Assembly: GCF_000148725.1 (NCBI RefSeq)
Contig: NZ_GL476310.1
Coordinates: forward strand, 367,654 to 431,653
Direction of reading: 5' to 3'
DNA length: 64,000 bases
Source: Roseibium sp. TrichSKD4
Lineage (GTDB): Bacteria > Pseudomonadota > Alphaproteobacteria > Rhizobiales > Stappiaceae
The notes under the pieces are model-generated. The model was not told the DNA's origin. It did no database searches and saw only the letters and a program-made list of their open reading frames with translations. The translations under genes were made by a program, and so were the position numbers. This document shows positions 26,958 through 35,571 of the stretch, piece after piece (the stretch's first letter is position 1; each line of letters opens with the position of its first letter).

Positions 26958-27587
26958 ATGTCCGGAGCTAACGTCATCAGTCACCCGCTTGTTCAGCACA
27001 AGCTTTCCATCATGCGCGACAAGTCCACTTCCACACAGGGGTTTCGTCGTCTCCTTCGCGAAATCTCAACGCTCCTTTGTTATGAAGTGACCCGTGATCT
27101 GCCGTTGGTGCGGCAGACGATTGAGACACCGTTGGCCGAAATGCAGGCCCCGATGCTTGCCGGCAAAAAGCTGGTTTTTGCATCGGTTTTGCGTGCTGGT
27201 AACGGGCTTTTGGAAGGCATGCTGGACCTTGTTCCCTCTGCCCGTGTCGCCCATGTTGGCCTGTACCGTGATCCGGAAACGCTTCAGCCGGTCGAATACT
27301 ATTTCAAAGCCCCGGAAGATCTGAACGAGCGGTTGGTCATCGTTGTTGATCCGATGTTGGCAACAGCCAATTCAGCCATTGCAGCGGTACAGAAGCTGAA
27401 AGAGCGCGGCGCGAACAACATCCGTTTCCTGTGCCTGTTGGCCGCTCCCGAAGGCGTTCAGAATTTCAATGAATGCCATCCGGATATCCCGATCTACACA
27501 GCTAGCATTGACGAGCGCCTGAATGAAAAGGGCTACATCGTTCCCGGTCTAGGGGATGCCGGCGACCGGATGTATGGCACCAAGTAA
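26958..27587 (+). CDS. upp: Uracil phosphoribosyltransferase
   Basis: Makes UMP from uracil and PRPP. Size 209 residues is typical. The PRPP loop is [16 protein letters not shown]; the uracil-binding C-terminal segment is [29 protein letters not shown] precedes the ATG. The 78-bp gap before it contains a small GC palindrome (CGACGCGGCGTCG at 26923-26935), possibly a minor hairpin. With DUF1688 upstream it closes the uracil branch of the operon. Confidence 0.95.
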   Translation: MSGANVISHPLVQHKLSIMRDKSTSTQGFRRLLREISTLLCYEVTRDLPLVRQTIETPLAEMQAPMLAGKKLVFASVLRAGNGLLEGMLDLVPSARVAHVGLYRDPETLQPVEYYFKAPEDLNERLVIVVDPMLATANSAIAAVQKLKERGANNIRFLCLLAAPEGVQNFNECHPDIPIYTASIDERLNEKGYIVPGLGDAGDRMYGTK

Positions 27588-27614
27588 GGCGAACAGGAAG
27601 AAATAGGCACGGCG

Positions 27615-28535
27615 ATGATCACTGTTTTTGGGTCTATCAATCTTGATCTTGTCGTGTCTGTTCCGCGACTGCCGGGTCCCGGCGAGACTGTAAGCGGTCC
27701 AGATCACCAAAGCTTCGCAGGTGGAAAAGGCGCCAATCAGGCTCTTGCAGCACGTCGGGCTGGTGCAGATGTGCATATGGTCGGTGCTGTTGGAACGGAC
27801 GCCTTCGCCGAGCTTGCTCTTTCAAATCTGAAGTCGGCTGGTGTTGACCTTTCAACTGTTCGCAATTTGGACGGCGCAACGGGGCTAGCTCTCATTGGTG
27901 TCGAGGCGAGCGGCGAAAATCAGATCATTGTGGCAAGTGGGGCCAATGCGCGCGTTGAAGCCGCGTGGTTGGATCAGGTCATAGCACCTAAAAGCCTCCT
28001 TGTTCTCCAAGGAGAAGTTCCCGCAAATGTGGCCCTTGATGCCATGAAGGCGGCGCAATTGGCCGGAGCAAAGGTTTTTTACAATCCAGCACCCGTTCCC
28101 AGAATGATGATCGAAGAACTGGTCTCTGCAACAGACATCCTCGTCGTGAATGAAACGGAAGCAGAAGAAGTAGGTCGCGTGTTCGGCGTGTCGGGTGATC
28201 CGGATGACTTTTGCGCCAAACTGGCGACAGATGACCGGCTGGTGGTCGTCACATTGGGGGCGCAAGGCATTGTCGCCTGGCAAAAGGACAGGGTTATTCG
28301 TTTAAGGCCACCGACAGTGGATGTCGTTGATACCACAGGAGCGGGCGACGCATTTTGTGGCGCGTTGGCTGCAGCGCTGGATAATGGCAGGGAACTTGAA
28401 ACAGCCTTGAAATATGGAGTTGCTGCTGGCTCCCTAGCTTGCACGGTGACGGGCGCTCAGACCAGTGCTCCAACCGCTGAGCAGATCGCGGTCATGTCAG
28501 AAAAAGTCGAAAATATCGGCGCTTTCACCACCTGA
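27615..28535 (+). CDS. rbsK: Ribokinase
   Basis: PfkB-family kinase of 306 residues that phosphorylates ribose (or deoxyribose) to the 5-phosphate. The sugar-binding FAGGKGANQALAARRAGADV and the catalytic DTTGAGDAFCGALAAAL signatures are intact. Last gene of the nucleoside cluster, 27 bp after upp, suitable for handling free ribose from nucleoside hydrolysis. The related deoxyribokinase activity cannot be told from sequence. Confidence 0.92.
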   Translation: MITVFGSINLDLVVSVPRLPGPGETVSGPDHQSFAGGKGANQALAARRAGADVHMVGAVGTDAFAELALSNLKSAGVDLSTVRNLDGATGLALIGVEASGENQIIVASGANARVEAAWLDQVIAPKSLLVLQGEVPANVALDAMKAAQLAGAKVFYNPAPVPRMMIEELVSATDILVVNETEAEEVGRVFGVSGDPDDFCAKLATDDRLVVVTLGAQGIVAWQKDRVIRLRPPTVDVVDTTGAGDAFCGALAAALDNGRELETALKYGVAAGSLACTVTGAQTSAPTAEQIAVMSEKVENIGAFTT

Positions 28536-28581
28536 TAAGACTGACAGGTTACTGTGACGACCACATTGATTAGAGGTCGAC

Positions 28582-29091
28582 ATGTGGCGCTTTATCCTGA
28601 TCGCTTTTGCCCTGGCATTCGCCGTCCCCTTCCTGCCGGGGCTGATCCAGCCTTATCTGGACGCTCAAAAGGCGGAGCAGATGGAGGAGGGAGAAGCTGC
28701 AGAAGCAGCGCGGGGCTCTGGCCGTACGTTTAAAATTCCGCTTGGTCCGCATGGTCAGTATTTGACAGAAGGCAGACTGAATGGCCGAACGATTGAAATG
28801 CTGGTCGATACAGGGGCAAGCAAAGTGGCTGTGCCTGAAAATGTTGCGCGAAAGATTGGCATTTTCCCAAAACCCGCCGATTACACCGTGCCGATCAATA
28901 CGGCGAACGGCGTCACAACGGGCGCGCGGGCAACCATTCGAAATATGAAACTTGGTTCCATCCGCCTTCGTAATATTGATGCAATAATCATGAAGGATGG
29001 GCAACTGGGGATCACGCTGCTCGGCATGTCTGCGCTGAACAAGCTCGACCGCTTCGACTTTTCAAATGACACGCTCGTGCTGGTCCAATAA
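28582..29091 (+). CDS. Membrane-anchored retropepsin-like aspartic protease (TIGR02281 type)
   Basis: Protein of 169 residues. An N-terminal hydrophobic anchor (FILIAFALAFAVPFLPGLI) and a short acidic/Ala linker precede a single-lobe aspartic protease domain with the active-site motif LVDTGASKVAVP and the second conserved LLGMSAL segment. Proteins of this kind, common in alphaproteobacteria, would need to dimerise to build an active site. Substrates are unknown. It stands alone between rbsK and the phosphoglucomutase gene. Confidence 0.85.
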   Translation: MWRFILIAFALAFAVPFLPGLIQPYLDAQKAEQMEEGEAAEAARGSGRTFKIPLGPHGQYLTEGRLNGRTIEMLVDTGASKVAVPENVARKIGIFPKPADYTVPINTANGVTTGARATIRNMKLGSIRLRNIDAIIMKDGQLGITLLGMSALNKLDRFDFSNDTLVLVQ

Positions 29092-29156
29092 GGTCCCCGA
29101 GATACATCCGCCCCCCGCGCAATTCTGCGCTTTGATTTATCCAATCAGAGGTTTTC

Positions 29157-30656
29157 ATGTTCCCGAAACCCGTGCCTTTCCTGCAATCCAACACATATGA
29201 GTTTGAATCCGGTCCGATGGTAAAGCCGACCGGTTTCCGGGAATACGATGCACGGTGGTTGTTTGAAAAGGAAATCAACCTCATGGGCATGCAGGCGCTG
29301 GGTATGGGGATCGGCACACTGATCCACGAGCGCGGTGTCCGTCCGGATATCGTCGTCGGGCATGATTTTCGCGGATACTCTGCATCGATCAAGATGGCTG
29401 TCGTCAACGGTCTTTTGGCCGCCGGCATCAATGTGCATGATATCGGACTGGCGCTTTCGCCCATGGCCTATTTCGCACAGTTCGCGCTGGATGTGCCTGC
29501 GGTGGCCATGATCACGGCCTCTCATAACGACAATGGATGGACCGGTGTGAAAATGGGCATCGACCGCCCTCTCACATTCGGACCGGACGAAATGAGCCGC
29601 CTGAAGGATATTGTTCTAGACGCGAAGTTCGACCTGAAGGGGGGCGGCAGCTATCGATTTGTCGAAAACTTCCCGGAAACTTATATCAAGGACCTGACGG
29701 ACCGACCAAAGTTGAAGCGTCCAATCAAGGTTGTCGCCGCGTGCGGCAATGGAACGGCGGGGGCGTTCGCTCCAGCTGTTCTTGAGGCATTGGGCGCTGA
29801 AGTGATTCCGCTCGACACAGAACTGGACCACACCTTCCCACGTTACAATCCAAATCCCGAAGACATGAAAATGCTTCATGCGCTGCGTGACAAGGTCATG
29901 GAAACTGGAGCAGAAGTCGGCCTTGGATTTGACGGTGACGGCGACCGATGCGGTGTCGTTGACAATGAAGGCGAAGAGATTTTTGCCGACAAGGTTGGGG
30001 TAATGCTGGCGCGGGATATTTCAGCGCTCCATCCCAACAGCCAGTTTGTCGTCGACGTGAAGTCCACTGGCCTGTTCAATACCGATCCGGTCTTGAAAGC
30101 CAATGGGGCCAAAACGGATTATTTCAAAACCGGGCACTCCTATATTAAACGGCGCGTTACGGAACTTGAAGCCATCGTCGGGTTTGAAAAGTCTGGACAC
30201 TATTTCTTCAATGCGCCGATCGGGCGTGGTTATGATGATGGATTGGTATCTGCTATCGCCATTCTCGATATGCTTGACCGCAATCCGGACAAGACCATGG
30301 CAGACCTTCGGCGCGCCCTGCCAAAAACATGGGGCTCGCCGACCATGTCGCCGCATTGTGATGATGAAACGAAATACGGCGTTGTTGATAAGGTTGTTGC
30401 CCGTTTCAAGGATATGCATGCCAAAGGCGAGAAGGTCGGTGGACACGCGATTACCGACCTGATCACGGTCAATGGGGTGCGTGTTGTCACAGACGACGGC
30501 ACTTGGGGCCTGGTGCGGGCCTCCTCCAACAAGCCAGAGCTTGTCGTGGTTGTAGAAAGCCCTGCCTCAGAAGCCCGACTGCACGAAATGTTCAAGGCCG
30601 TCGATGCGGTCTTGCGCGAAAATGCGGAAGTTGGCGAATACAATCAGACCATCTGA
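29157..30656 (+). CDS. Phosphomannomutase/phosphoglucomutase
   Basis: Alpha-D-phosphohexomutase of 499 residues interconverting hexose 1- and 6-phosphates for polysaccharide and nucleotide-sugar synthesis. The phosphoserine loop is TASHNDNGWTGVKMG, the magnesium loop GFDGDGDRCGVVD, the sugar-binding loop GFEKSGHYFF, and the phosphate-binding loop VRASSNKPELVVVVES. GAGG precedes the ATG. An intrinsic terminator follows directly. Confidence 0.92.
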   Translation: MFPKPVPFLQSNTYEFESGPMVKPTGFREYDARWLFEKEINLMGMQALGMGIGTLIHERGVRPDIVVGHDFRGYSASIKMAVVNGLLAAGINVHDIGLALSPMAYFAQFALDVPAVAMITASHNDNGWTGVKMGIDRPLTFGPDEMSRLKDIVLDAKFDLKGGGSYRFVENFPETYIKDLTDRPKLKRPIKVVAACGNGTAGAFAPAVLEALGAEVIPLDTELDHTFPRYNPNPEDMKMLHALRDKVMETGAEVGLGFDGDGDRCGVVDNEGEEIFADKVGVMLARDISALHPNSQFVVDVKSTGLFNTDPVLKANGAKTDYFKTGHSYIKRRVTELEAIVGFEKSGHYFFNAPIGRGYDDGLVSAIAILDMLDRNPDKTMADLRRALPKTWGSPTMSPHCDDETKYGVVDKVVARFKDMHAKGEKVGGHAITDLITVNGVRVVTDDGTWGLVRASSNKPELVVVVESPASEARLHEMFKAVDAVLRENAEVGEYNQTI

Positions 30657-30674
30657 TTTCTAATCCAACCTAAT

Positions 30675-30713
30675 GCGTCCGGTGAGAATTCTTCCGGACG
30701 CCCCCTCTTTTTT
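30675..30713 (+). terminator. Intrinsic terminator after the phosphomannomutase gene
   Basis: Perfect 8-bp stem GCGTCCGG / CCGGACGC with an 11-base loop, followed by CCCCTC and six T residues. Clear rho-independent terminator, so galM downstream must have its own promoter or rely on read-through. Confidence 0.85.
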
Positions 30714-30735
30714 AGTTTAGATTTGGCCACCGGAA

Positions 30736-31719
30736 ATGATTGAAGATTTTGGCCAGTTGCCGGATGGAACACCAGTCCAGCGCATTAACCTGAGAAAAGG
30801 ATCGCTCGAAGCATTAGTCCTGACCTTTGGGGCGATCATACAGGACCTGAAATTCAACGGGCAAAGGGTTGTTTTGGGATATCCCGATCTGGCAGGTTAT
30901 CTGTCGGATCACAACTATATGGGTGCCGTTGTGGGGCGATGCGCCAATCGGGTTTCCGGCGGAGTTGCTGTCATTGATGGCAAGGCCCATCAACTCACCT
31001 TGAATTGCGACAATCGCGATCACCTTCATGGGGGAACAACCGGCTTTTCAGCGCGCAACTGGTCGATTGAACAACATGACAAGGCCAGTGTTCTTCTGAA
31101 ACTGGTGTCTGAAGATGGCGATGAAGGGTATCCGGGCCGAGCAGAAGTTTTGCTTCGATACACTTTGACTGGGGGTGGTGCATTGCGGGTCAAGATGACC
31201 GCGACCACAGACAAGGCAACGCTCGTCAATCTCACACAGCATTCCTATTTCAATCTGGATGGCAGTGCGACAATTGCAGATCATTCGCTTGAAGTAACAG
31301 CGGAGCGGTATTTGCCCTTGAACGACGATCTGGTGCCAACCGGAAACATTCGAAATGTGGCGTGGACCGCTTTCGATTTTCAGGATGGGCGCAAGATTGG
31401 GGCGTCTCAGGCACACGATTTGAACTATTGCCTTGCCGACAATCCGCGAGATTCAGTTGAGTTTGCTGCTGCCCTTGAAGACGCAGCAGGTGACATGCGA
31501 ATGGAAGTTTGGACCACGGAGCCCGGCTTGCAACTCTACGATGGCGGGCAAATGCAAAGTTCTTCGGTTGGGCATGGCGGAACGTCTTACGGGCCTAAGG
31601 CAGGGGTTTGTCTGGAGGCCCAACGTTGGCCCGATGGTATCAACAATGAAGGCTTTCCAAATGTGATCTTGCGCCCCGGAGAGACCTATACGCACATCAC
31701 CGAGTTTCGTTTTTCCTGA
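30736..31719 (+). CDS. galM: Aldose 1-epimerase
   Basis: Galactose mutarotase family, 327 residues, interconverting alpha and beta anomers of hexoses. Conserved segments include YMGAVVGRCANRVSGG, the catalytic His region LTQHSYFNLDG, the YLPLNDDLVPTG motif, and the late Glu in GVCLEAQRWPD. No signal peptide. It begins 80 bp after the upstream gene, behind the terminator, and is followed 20 bp later by the HDAC-family gene. Confidence 0.92.
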   Translation: MIEDFGQLPDGTPVQRINLRKGSLEALVLTFGAIIQDLKFNGQRVVLGYPDLAGYLSDHNYMGAVVGRCANRVSGGVAVIDGKAHQLTLNCDNRDHLHGGTTGFSARNWSIEQHDKASVLLKLVSEDGDEGYPGRAEVLLRYTLTGGGALRVKMTATTDKATLVNLTQHSYFNLDGSATIADHSLEVTAERYLPLNDDLVPTGNIRNVAWTAFDFQDGRKIGASQAHDLNYCLADNPRDSVEFAAALEDAAGDMRMEVWTTEPGLQLYDGGQMQSSSVGHGGTSYGPKAGVCLEAQRWPDGINNEGFPNVILRPGETYTHITEFRFS

Positions 31720-31739
31720 GTGCTCTTTGGAGGTCGCCC

Positions 31740-32771
31740 GTGAAAACTGTTTTTGCCGACACGCAGTTGCTGCATGCTCCGCGTCATGAAATCTCTGACG
31801 GAGAATTAAAGCCTGCTGTCGAAATCCCGAGCCGCGCAGAATTCGTTCTCAAGGCAATCAGCGATCGGAAACTGGGTGAGATCATTGCGCCCGAAGACTT
31901 TGGTCTTGCTCCCCTGCAAAAGGTTCACGATGCAGGGTATTTGGAGTTTCTGGAGAGATTTTGGGAAAAGTGGCAAGCAGCAGGCCGTACGTCTGAAGCT
32001 TTTCCCTTTGTCTGGCCAGTGCGGTCCCTGCGGGCTGATCCAGTGCCAAACCATATTGACGGGCAGTTGGGGCGCTACTCGATGGATGCGGGAACGCCGC
32101 TTGGTGAAAACACTTGGCTTGCGGCAAAAGCCTCAGCGCACACGGCTCTTGCAGCCGCAAAAATCGTGAACGAGGGCGCGGCGTCTGCTTTCGGTCTTTG
32201 CCGCCCACCAGGCCATCACGCTGGTAGTGATTTCTATGGCGGCTATTGTTTTTTGAACAACGCTGCAATTGCCGCTCAATGGCTGCGTGACAATGGCGCT
32301 GAACGTGTTGCCATTCTGGATGTTGATTGTCATCACGGCAATGGAACCCAATCGATCTTTTATGACCGTTCAGACGTCCTGTTTCTGTCAATCCATGCAG
32401 ATCCTCGCGAAGAGTATCCCTATTTTCTGGGCCATGCGGATGAGACGGGAACTAAGGGTGGCAAGGGATATACGCGAAATTGGCCACTTGCGCTTGGAAC
32501 AGACTGGGCAGGGTATGCTCCGGTTCTGGACGAAGCCTGTCATTGGCTGAAAGTCTTTAATCCAGATTACCTCGTTGTGTCTCTAGGGCTGGATTGTTTT
32601 GAGAATGACCCGATTTCAGGGCTTAAGTTCAAGACTGAAGACTTTAGCAAGCTCGGCAAGCGTCTGGCCCAAGCAGAGGTTCCAACTGTTTTCCTAATGG
32701 AAGGGGGTTACGCAGTCGATGCCTTAGGCACTAACTGCGTGAACGTTCTTGAGGCCTTTGAGGCGGTTTGA
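31740..32771 (+). CDS. HDAC-family amidohydrolase, probable acetylpolyamine amidohydrolase
   Basis: Histone-deacetylase-fold enzyme of 343 residues. Zinc and catalytic residues are visible in CRPPGHHAGSDFYGGYCFLNN, LDVDCHHGNGTQSIFY and SLGLDCFENDPISG, with the C-terminal LMEGGYA. Bacterial members remove acetyl groups from small amines such as acetylputrescine; substrate here is inferred. GTG start at 31740 has TTTGGAGG 6 bases before it. Convergent with the HAD phosphatase, with 7 bp between stops. Confidence 0.88.
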   Translation: MKTVFADTQLLHAPRHEISDGELKPAVEIPSRAEFVLKAISDRKLGEIIAPEDFGLAPLQKVHDAGYLEFLERFWEKWQAAGRTSEAFPFVWPVRSLRADPVPNHIDGQLGRYSMDAGTPLGENTWLAAKASAHTALAAAKIVNEGAASAFGLCRPPGHHAGSDFYGGYCFLNNAAIAAQWLRDNGAERVAILDVDCHHGNGTQSIFYDRSDVLFLSIHADPREEYPYFLGHADETGTKGGKGYTRNWPLALGTDWAGYAPVLDEACHWLKVFNPDYLVVSLGLDCFENDPISGLKFKTEDFSKLGKRLAQAEVPTVFLMEGGYAVDALGTNCVNVLEAFEAV

Positions 32772-32778
32772 GCCCACC

Positions 32779-33396
32779 CTAAACTGAGAAACCGAGCGCG
32801 GTAAGGTCAGCTGCCAGCCGTTCTGGCGTTGTAAAATGAAGACCGGTCATTCCAAGTGAATTAGCCGTTTCGACGTTTGCCGGACTGTCATCAATAAAGA
32901 TGCAGTCGCTGGTGTCCAAAGTGTTGCGCTCAATGAGGATCTGATAAATCTTTGGATCAGGTTTAAGCAGTTCAACTTCACCCGACACCACAATATCGCG
33001 GAAAGAGTTGGCCAGAAAAGGAAACCGGCTTTTGCACTCCTCCAGCTTTTCAACCGAGAAGTTGGTGATTGCATAAAGTGGTGTTTTTTGGGCCTTGAGA
33101 GTCTCAAGGATTCTCACACTGCCATCAATCGCTCCAGGAACCGTTTCGTGCCAGTGGTCATGAAACGCGCGGATTAAGTCTTCCTTGTCCGGGTGCTCGG
33201 CAACCAACTCTGAAACAGCGTCATTCCACGGGCGTCCTCGGTCTTGCTCCATATTCCATTCAGGAGAGCAGATTTGAGTCAGAAAATGCTGTCTCTCGTT
33301 CTCGTTTGCGATCAGTTTTTCGTATAGAAAATTGGGATCCCAACGAAGAAGGACGTTTCCAAAGTCAAAAATAACTGTTTTTGGGCTGACTGCCAT
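32779..33396 (-). CDS. HAD-family phosphatase (YihX-like)
   Basis: Haloacid-dehalogenase superfamily hydrolase of 205 residues. Motif I is VIFDFGNVLLRWDP (nucleophile Asp plus the usual non-Asp second position seen in YihX-like members), motif II is AITNFS, the conserved Lys lies in LLKPDPKIYQILI, and motif III is CIFIDDSPANVETA. An alpha-helical cap lies between motifs I and II. Similar E. coli protein YihX dephosphorylates glucose-1-phosphate; the actual substrate is unknown. Confidence 0.88.
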   Translation of the reverse strand: MAVSPKTVIFDFGNVLLRWDPNFLYEKLIANENERQHFLTQICSPEWNMEQDRGRPWNDAVSELVAEHPDKEDLIRAFHDHWHETVPGAIDGSVRILETLKAQKTPLYAITNFSVEKLEECKSRFPFLANSFRDIVVSGEVELLKPDPKIYQILIERNTLDTSDCIFIDDSPANVETANSLGMTGLHFTTPERLAADLTALGFSV

Positions 33397-33472
33397 GAAG
33401 ACACCGGATTGTTAAGGGACTGTCGATACTAGAAAGTGAAATCACCACGAATCATGGAGCTATGGCAACTTG

Positions 33473-34396
33473 ATGACGCACATCCGGTTCTTGTTTGCCT
33501 TTGTTGCAATCATGCTCTTGGCCAGCACGGCTGTTCAGTATGCCGCTGCTGATGATGACTTGGCTCGTTTTCGTGTTGGTATTGCAATCGGAACCGATGA
33601 GAATGTCCGTGAACGGATGGAACCGTTTCGGGTTGTGCTTGAAGAGATCGTTGACCGACCTGTCGACCTATACCTGATTGATACCATGGGCGGGGTGGTT
33701 GAAGCGCTTGCTGCCGGTGAAATTGATTATGCCAGACTGTCCCCTGCAGCTTATGGCGCAGCAGATGCCGTCTGTGGCTGTGTTGAACCCCTGGTCTCGG
33801 CCCGCCCAGATGAAGACACCGAACGGTTTCACGCCATCGTTGTGGCTCCTCGAAAAGAAGAGCTGACAACACTCGATGACCTCAAGGGGCAAAGCCTCGG
33901 TGTTGAAGACACGCGGTCGATTGCCGGATACCGCGTTCCGCTGGCCAACCTGAAGCATGAAGGGGTTGATCCTTGGAGCCATTTCCGCGCTCTTATTCAG
34001 GTAGCTGATGGCGTGGAAGGCATTCAGGCGGTTCTTGATGGGCGCCTTGGCGCAACATTGGCATGGTCCACAATGACCGGGGATCGCGACAAGGGATATT
34101 CCGCAGGCTCACTGACCGAGATCCATAAAGCAAACCGAAACAGCATCAGCAAACTGGCTGTGGTCTGGCAATCGCAGGGCATCCCGTTCTCAGCCCATGT
34201 TGTGCCTGGAAAACTCCCTGACGAATTGAAACGCAACCTGCGTGCTGGCTTGATGGAACTTCAAGAGACGTCCGGGGCGGCTTATGCGGAAATTGAACCG
34301 GGCCTGCCGGGTGGGTTTATGCCGGTTGTCCATTCCGATTTTCGCGCTGTCATGCGAACTTTCGAGCCAGAGCTTCAGGTGGTTTTTGGCCGTTAG
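33473..34396 (+). CDS. PhnD-like phosphate/phosphonate ABC transporter binding protein, orphan
   Basis: Periplasmic binding protein of about 307 residues with a signal peptide (MTHIRFLFAFVAIMLLASTAVQYAAA). It resembles PhnD: FRVGIAIGTDENVRERMEPF, DYARLSPAAYGAADA, the GQSLGVEDTRSIAGYRVP hinge region, and WQSQGIPFSAHVV. No permease or ATPase of a phosphonate system is nearby; its neighbours are a divergent HAD gene and a convergent ackA whose stop it overlaps by 4 bp. It may work with a transporter elsewhere or act as a sensor input. ATG 33473 preferred to TTG 33470. Confidence 0.85.
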   Translation: MTHIRFLFAFVAIMLLASTAVQYAAADDDLARFRVGIAIGTDENVRERMEPFRVVLEEIVDRPVDLYLIDTMGGVVEALAAGEIDYARLSPAAYGAADAVCGCVEPLVSARPDEDTERFHAIVVAPRKEELTTLDDLKGQSLGVEDTRSIAGYRVPLANLKHEGVDPWSHFRALIQVADGVEGIQAVLDGRLGATLAWSTMTGDRDKGYSAGSLTEIHKANRNSISKLAVVWQSQGIPFSAHVVPGKLPDELKRNLRAGLMELQETSGAAYAEIEPGLPGGFMPVVHSDFRAVMRTFEPELQVVFGR

Positions 34397-35571
34397 GCGT
34401 AGCTCGCCAATAGCTCACTCGTATGTCGGCGGATCATTTCCTCTTCATTGGTCGGTATGACCAGAACCCGTACGTGGCTTTGCGGGGTTGAAATAATCTC
34501 GGCATGAATTGCGTTGAGCGTCTTGTTGATGGAAAGTTCTAGCCAGTCTTGATTGGAGCAAATTTCCTCTCGGATCTGAGCTGCGTTTTCACCGATGCCG
34601 CCCGTGAAGACCAAGGTTTCAACACCGTTGAGCACCGCCGCCATTGCACCGATTTCTCGACGAATGCGGAATACATAATAGTCTATTGCTTGTCGGGCTT
34701 CGATGGATGAACTGGACAACAGTGTCCGCATATCCTGACTTTCTCCAGAAAGCCCCTTCAGGCCGCTTTCTTTGTAAAGAAGGTTGGAGACCTCATCGGA
34801 AGACATGCCCTTACTGATTAGGAGATAGAGCAAAACGCCCGGGTCCAGCTGCCCGCATCGTGTACCCATCGGCAAGCCATCTAATGCTGTAAATCCCATC
34901 GTAGAGCCAATGCTCTTGCCATCACGAATGGCGCACATGGACGCGCCATTGCCCAGATGCGCAACAACCAGTTTTCCCGAAAAAGTATCGGGATGAAAGG
35001 TTTTGAGGTGGTCGCAAATATACTCGTAGGACAGGCCGTGAAAGCCGTAGCGCCGCACACCCTCTTCATAAAGGTTTCGGGGAAGCGCGAAAGTATCATT
35101 GACCCACGGGTGCCCCCGATGAAACGCGGTGTCAAAACACGCAACCTGAACGGCATTTGGAAACGCTCTGGTCGCAGCGTCTATACCGGATAGATTATGT
35201 GGTTGGTGCAAGGGGGCCAGAGGCGTCAGGTCCTCCAACGCACACCGCACGTTTTTGTCTAATTTAAACGGTTTGGAATGCAAAGCACCTCCGTGAACCA
35301 CTCGATGACCAACGGCGGTTACATCCGAGATATCGACTTCGCCTTTCAATAGCGGGAGCAAGTGTTGGAGGGCTGCTTCATGGTTGGCTGCTTGCTGCGA
35401 GAGCTCGCAATCAACGTTTTTGCCAGTCGATCCAACCTTGAAGGACATGCGGGGAGAGGCACCTAGTCCGGATACTTGCCCGGACACTTGTGAGTTTTTA
35501 CCTTCATAGAAATTGAATTTGATCGAGGATGATCCGGAGTTGAGGACCAAAATGGTGTCCGCTTTGGTCAC
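34393..35571 (-). CDS. ackA: Acetate kinase
   Basis: Interconverts acetyl phosphate plus ADP with acetate plus ATP. About 392 residues. LVLNSGSSSIKFNF at the N-terminus, VGHRVVHGG, CFDTAFHR, HLGNGASMCAI and FTGGIGENAAQIRE are the acetate/propionate kinase signatures. GTG 35571 is chosen: it overlaps the stop of the upstream gene in GTGA and puts LVLNSGSSS at the right distance; the longer in-frame start lies inside that gene. It forms a unit with the phosphotransacetylase-like gene. Confidence 0.93.
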   Translation of the reverse strand: MTKADTILVLNSGSSSIKFNFYEGKNSQVSGQVSGLGASPRMSFKVGSTGKNVDCELSQQAANHEAALQHLLPLLKGEVDISDVTAVGHRVVHGGALHSKPFKLDKNVRCALEDLTPLAPLHQPHNLSGIDAATRAFPNAVQVACFDTAFHRGHPWVNDTFALPRNLYEEGVRRYGFHGLSYEYICDHLKTFHPDTFSGKLVVAHLGNGASMCAIRDGKSIGSTMGFTALDGLPMGTRCGQLDPGVLLYLLISKGMSSDEVSNLLYKESGLKGLSGESQDMRTLLSSSSIEARQAIDYYVFRIRREIGAMAAVLNGVETLVFTGGIGENAAQIREEICSNQDWLELSINKTLNAIHAEIISTPQSHVRVLVIPTNEEEMIRRHTSELLASYA

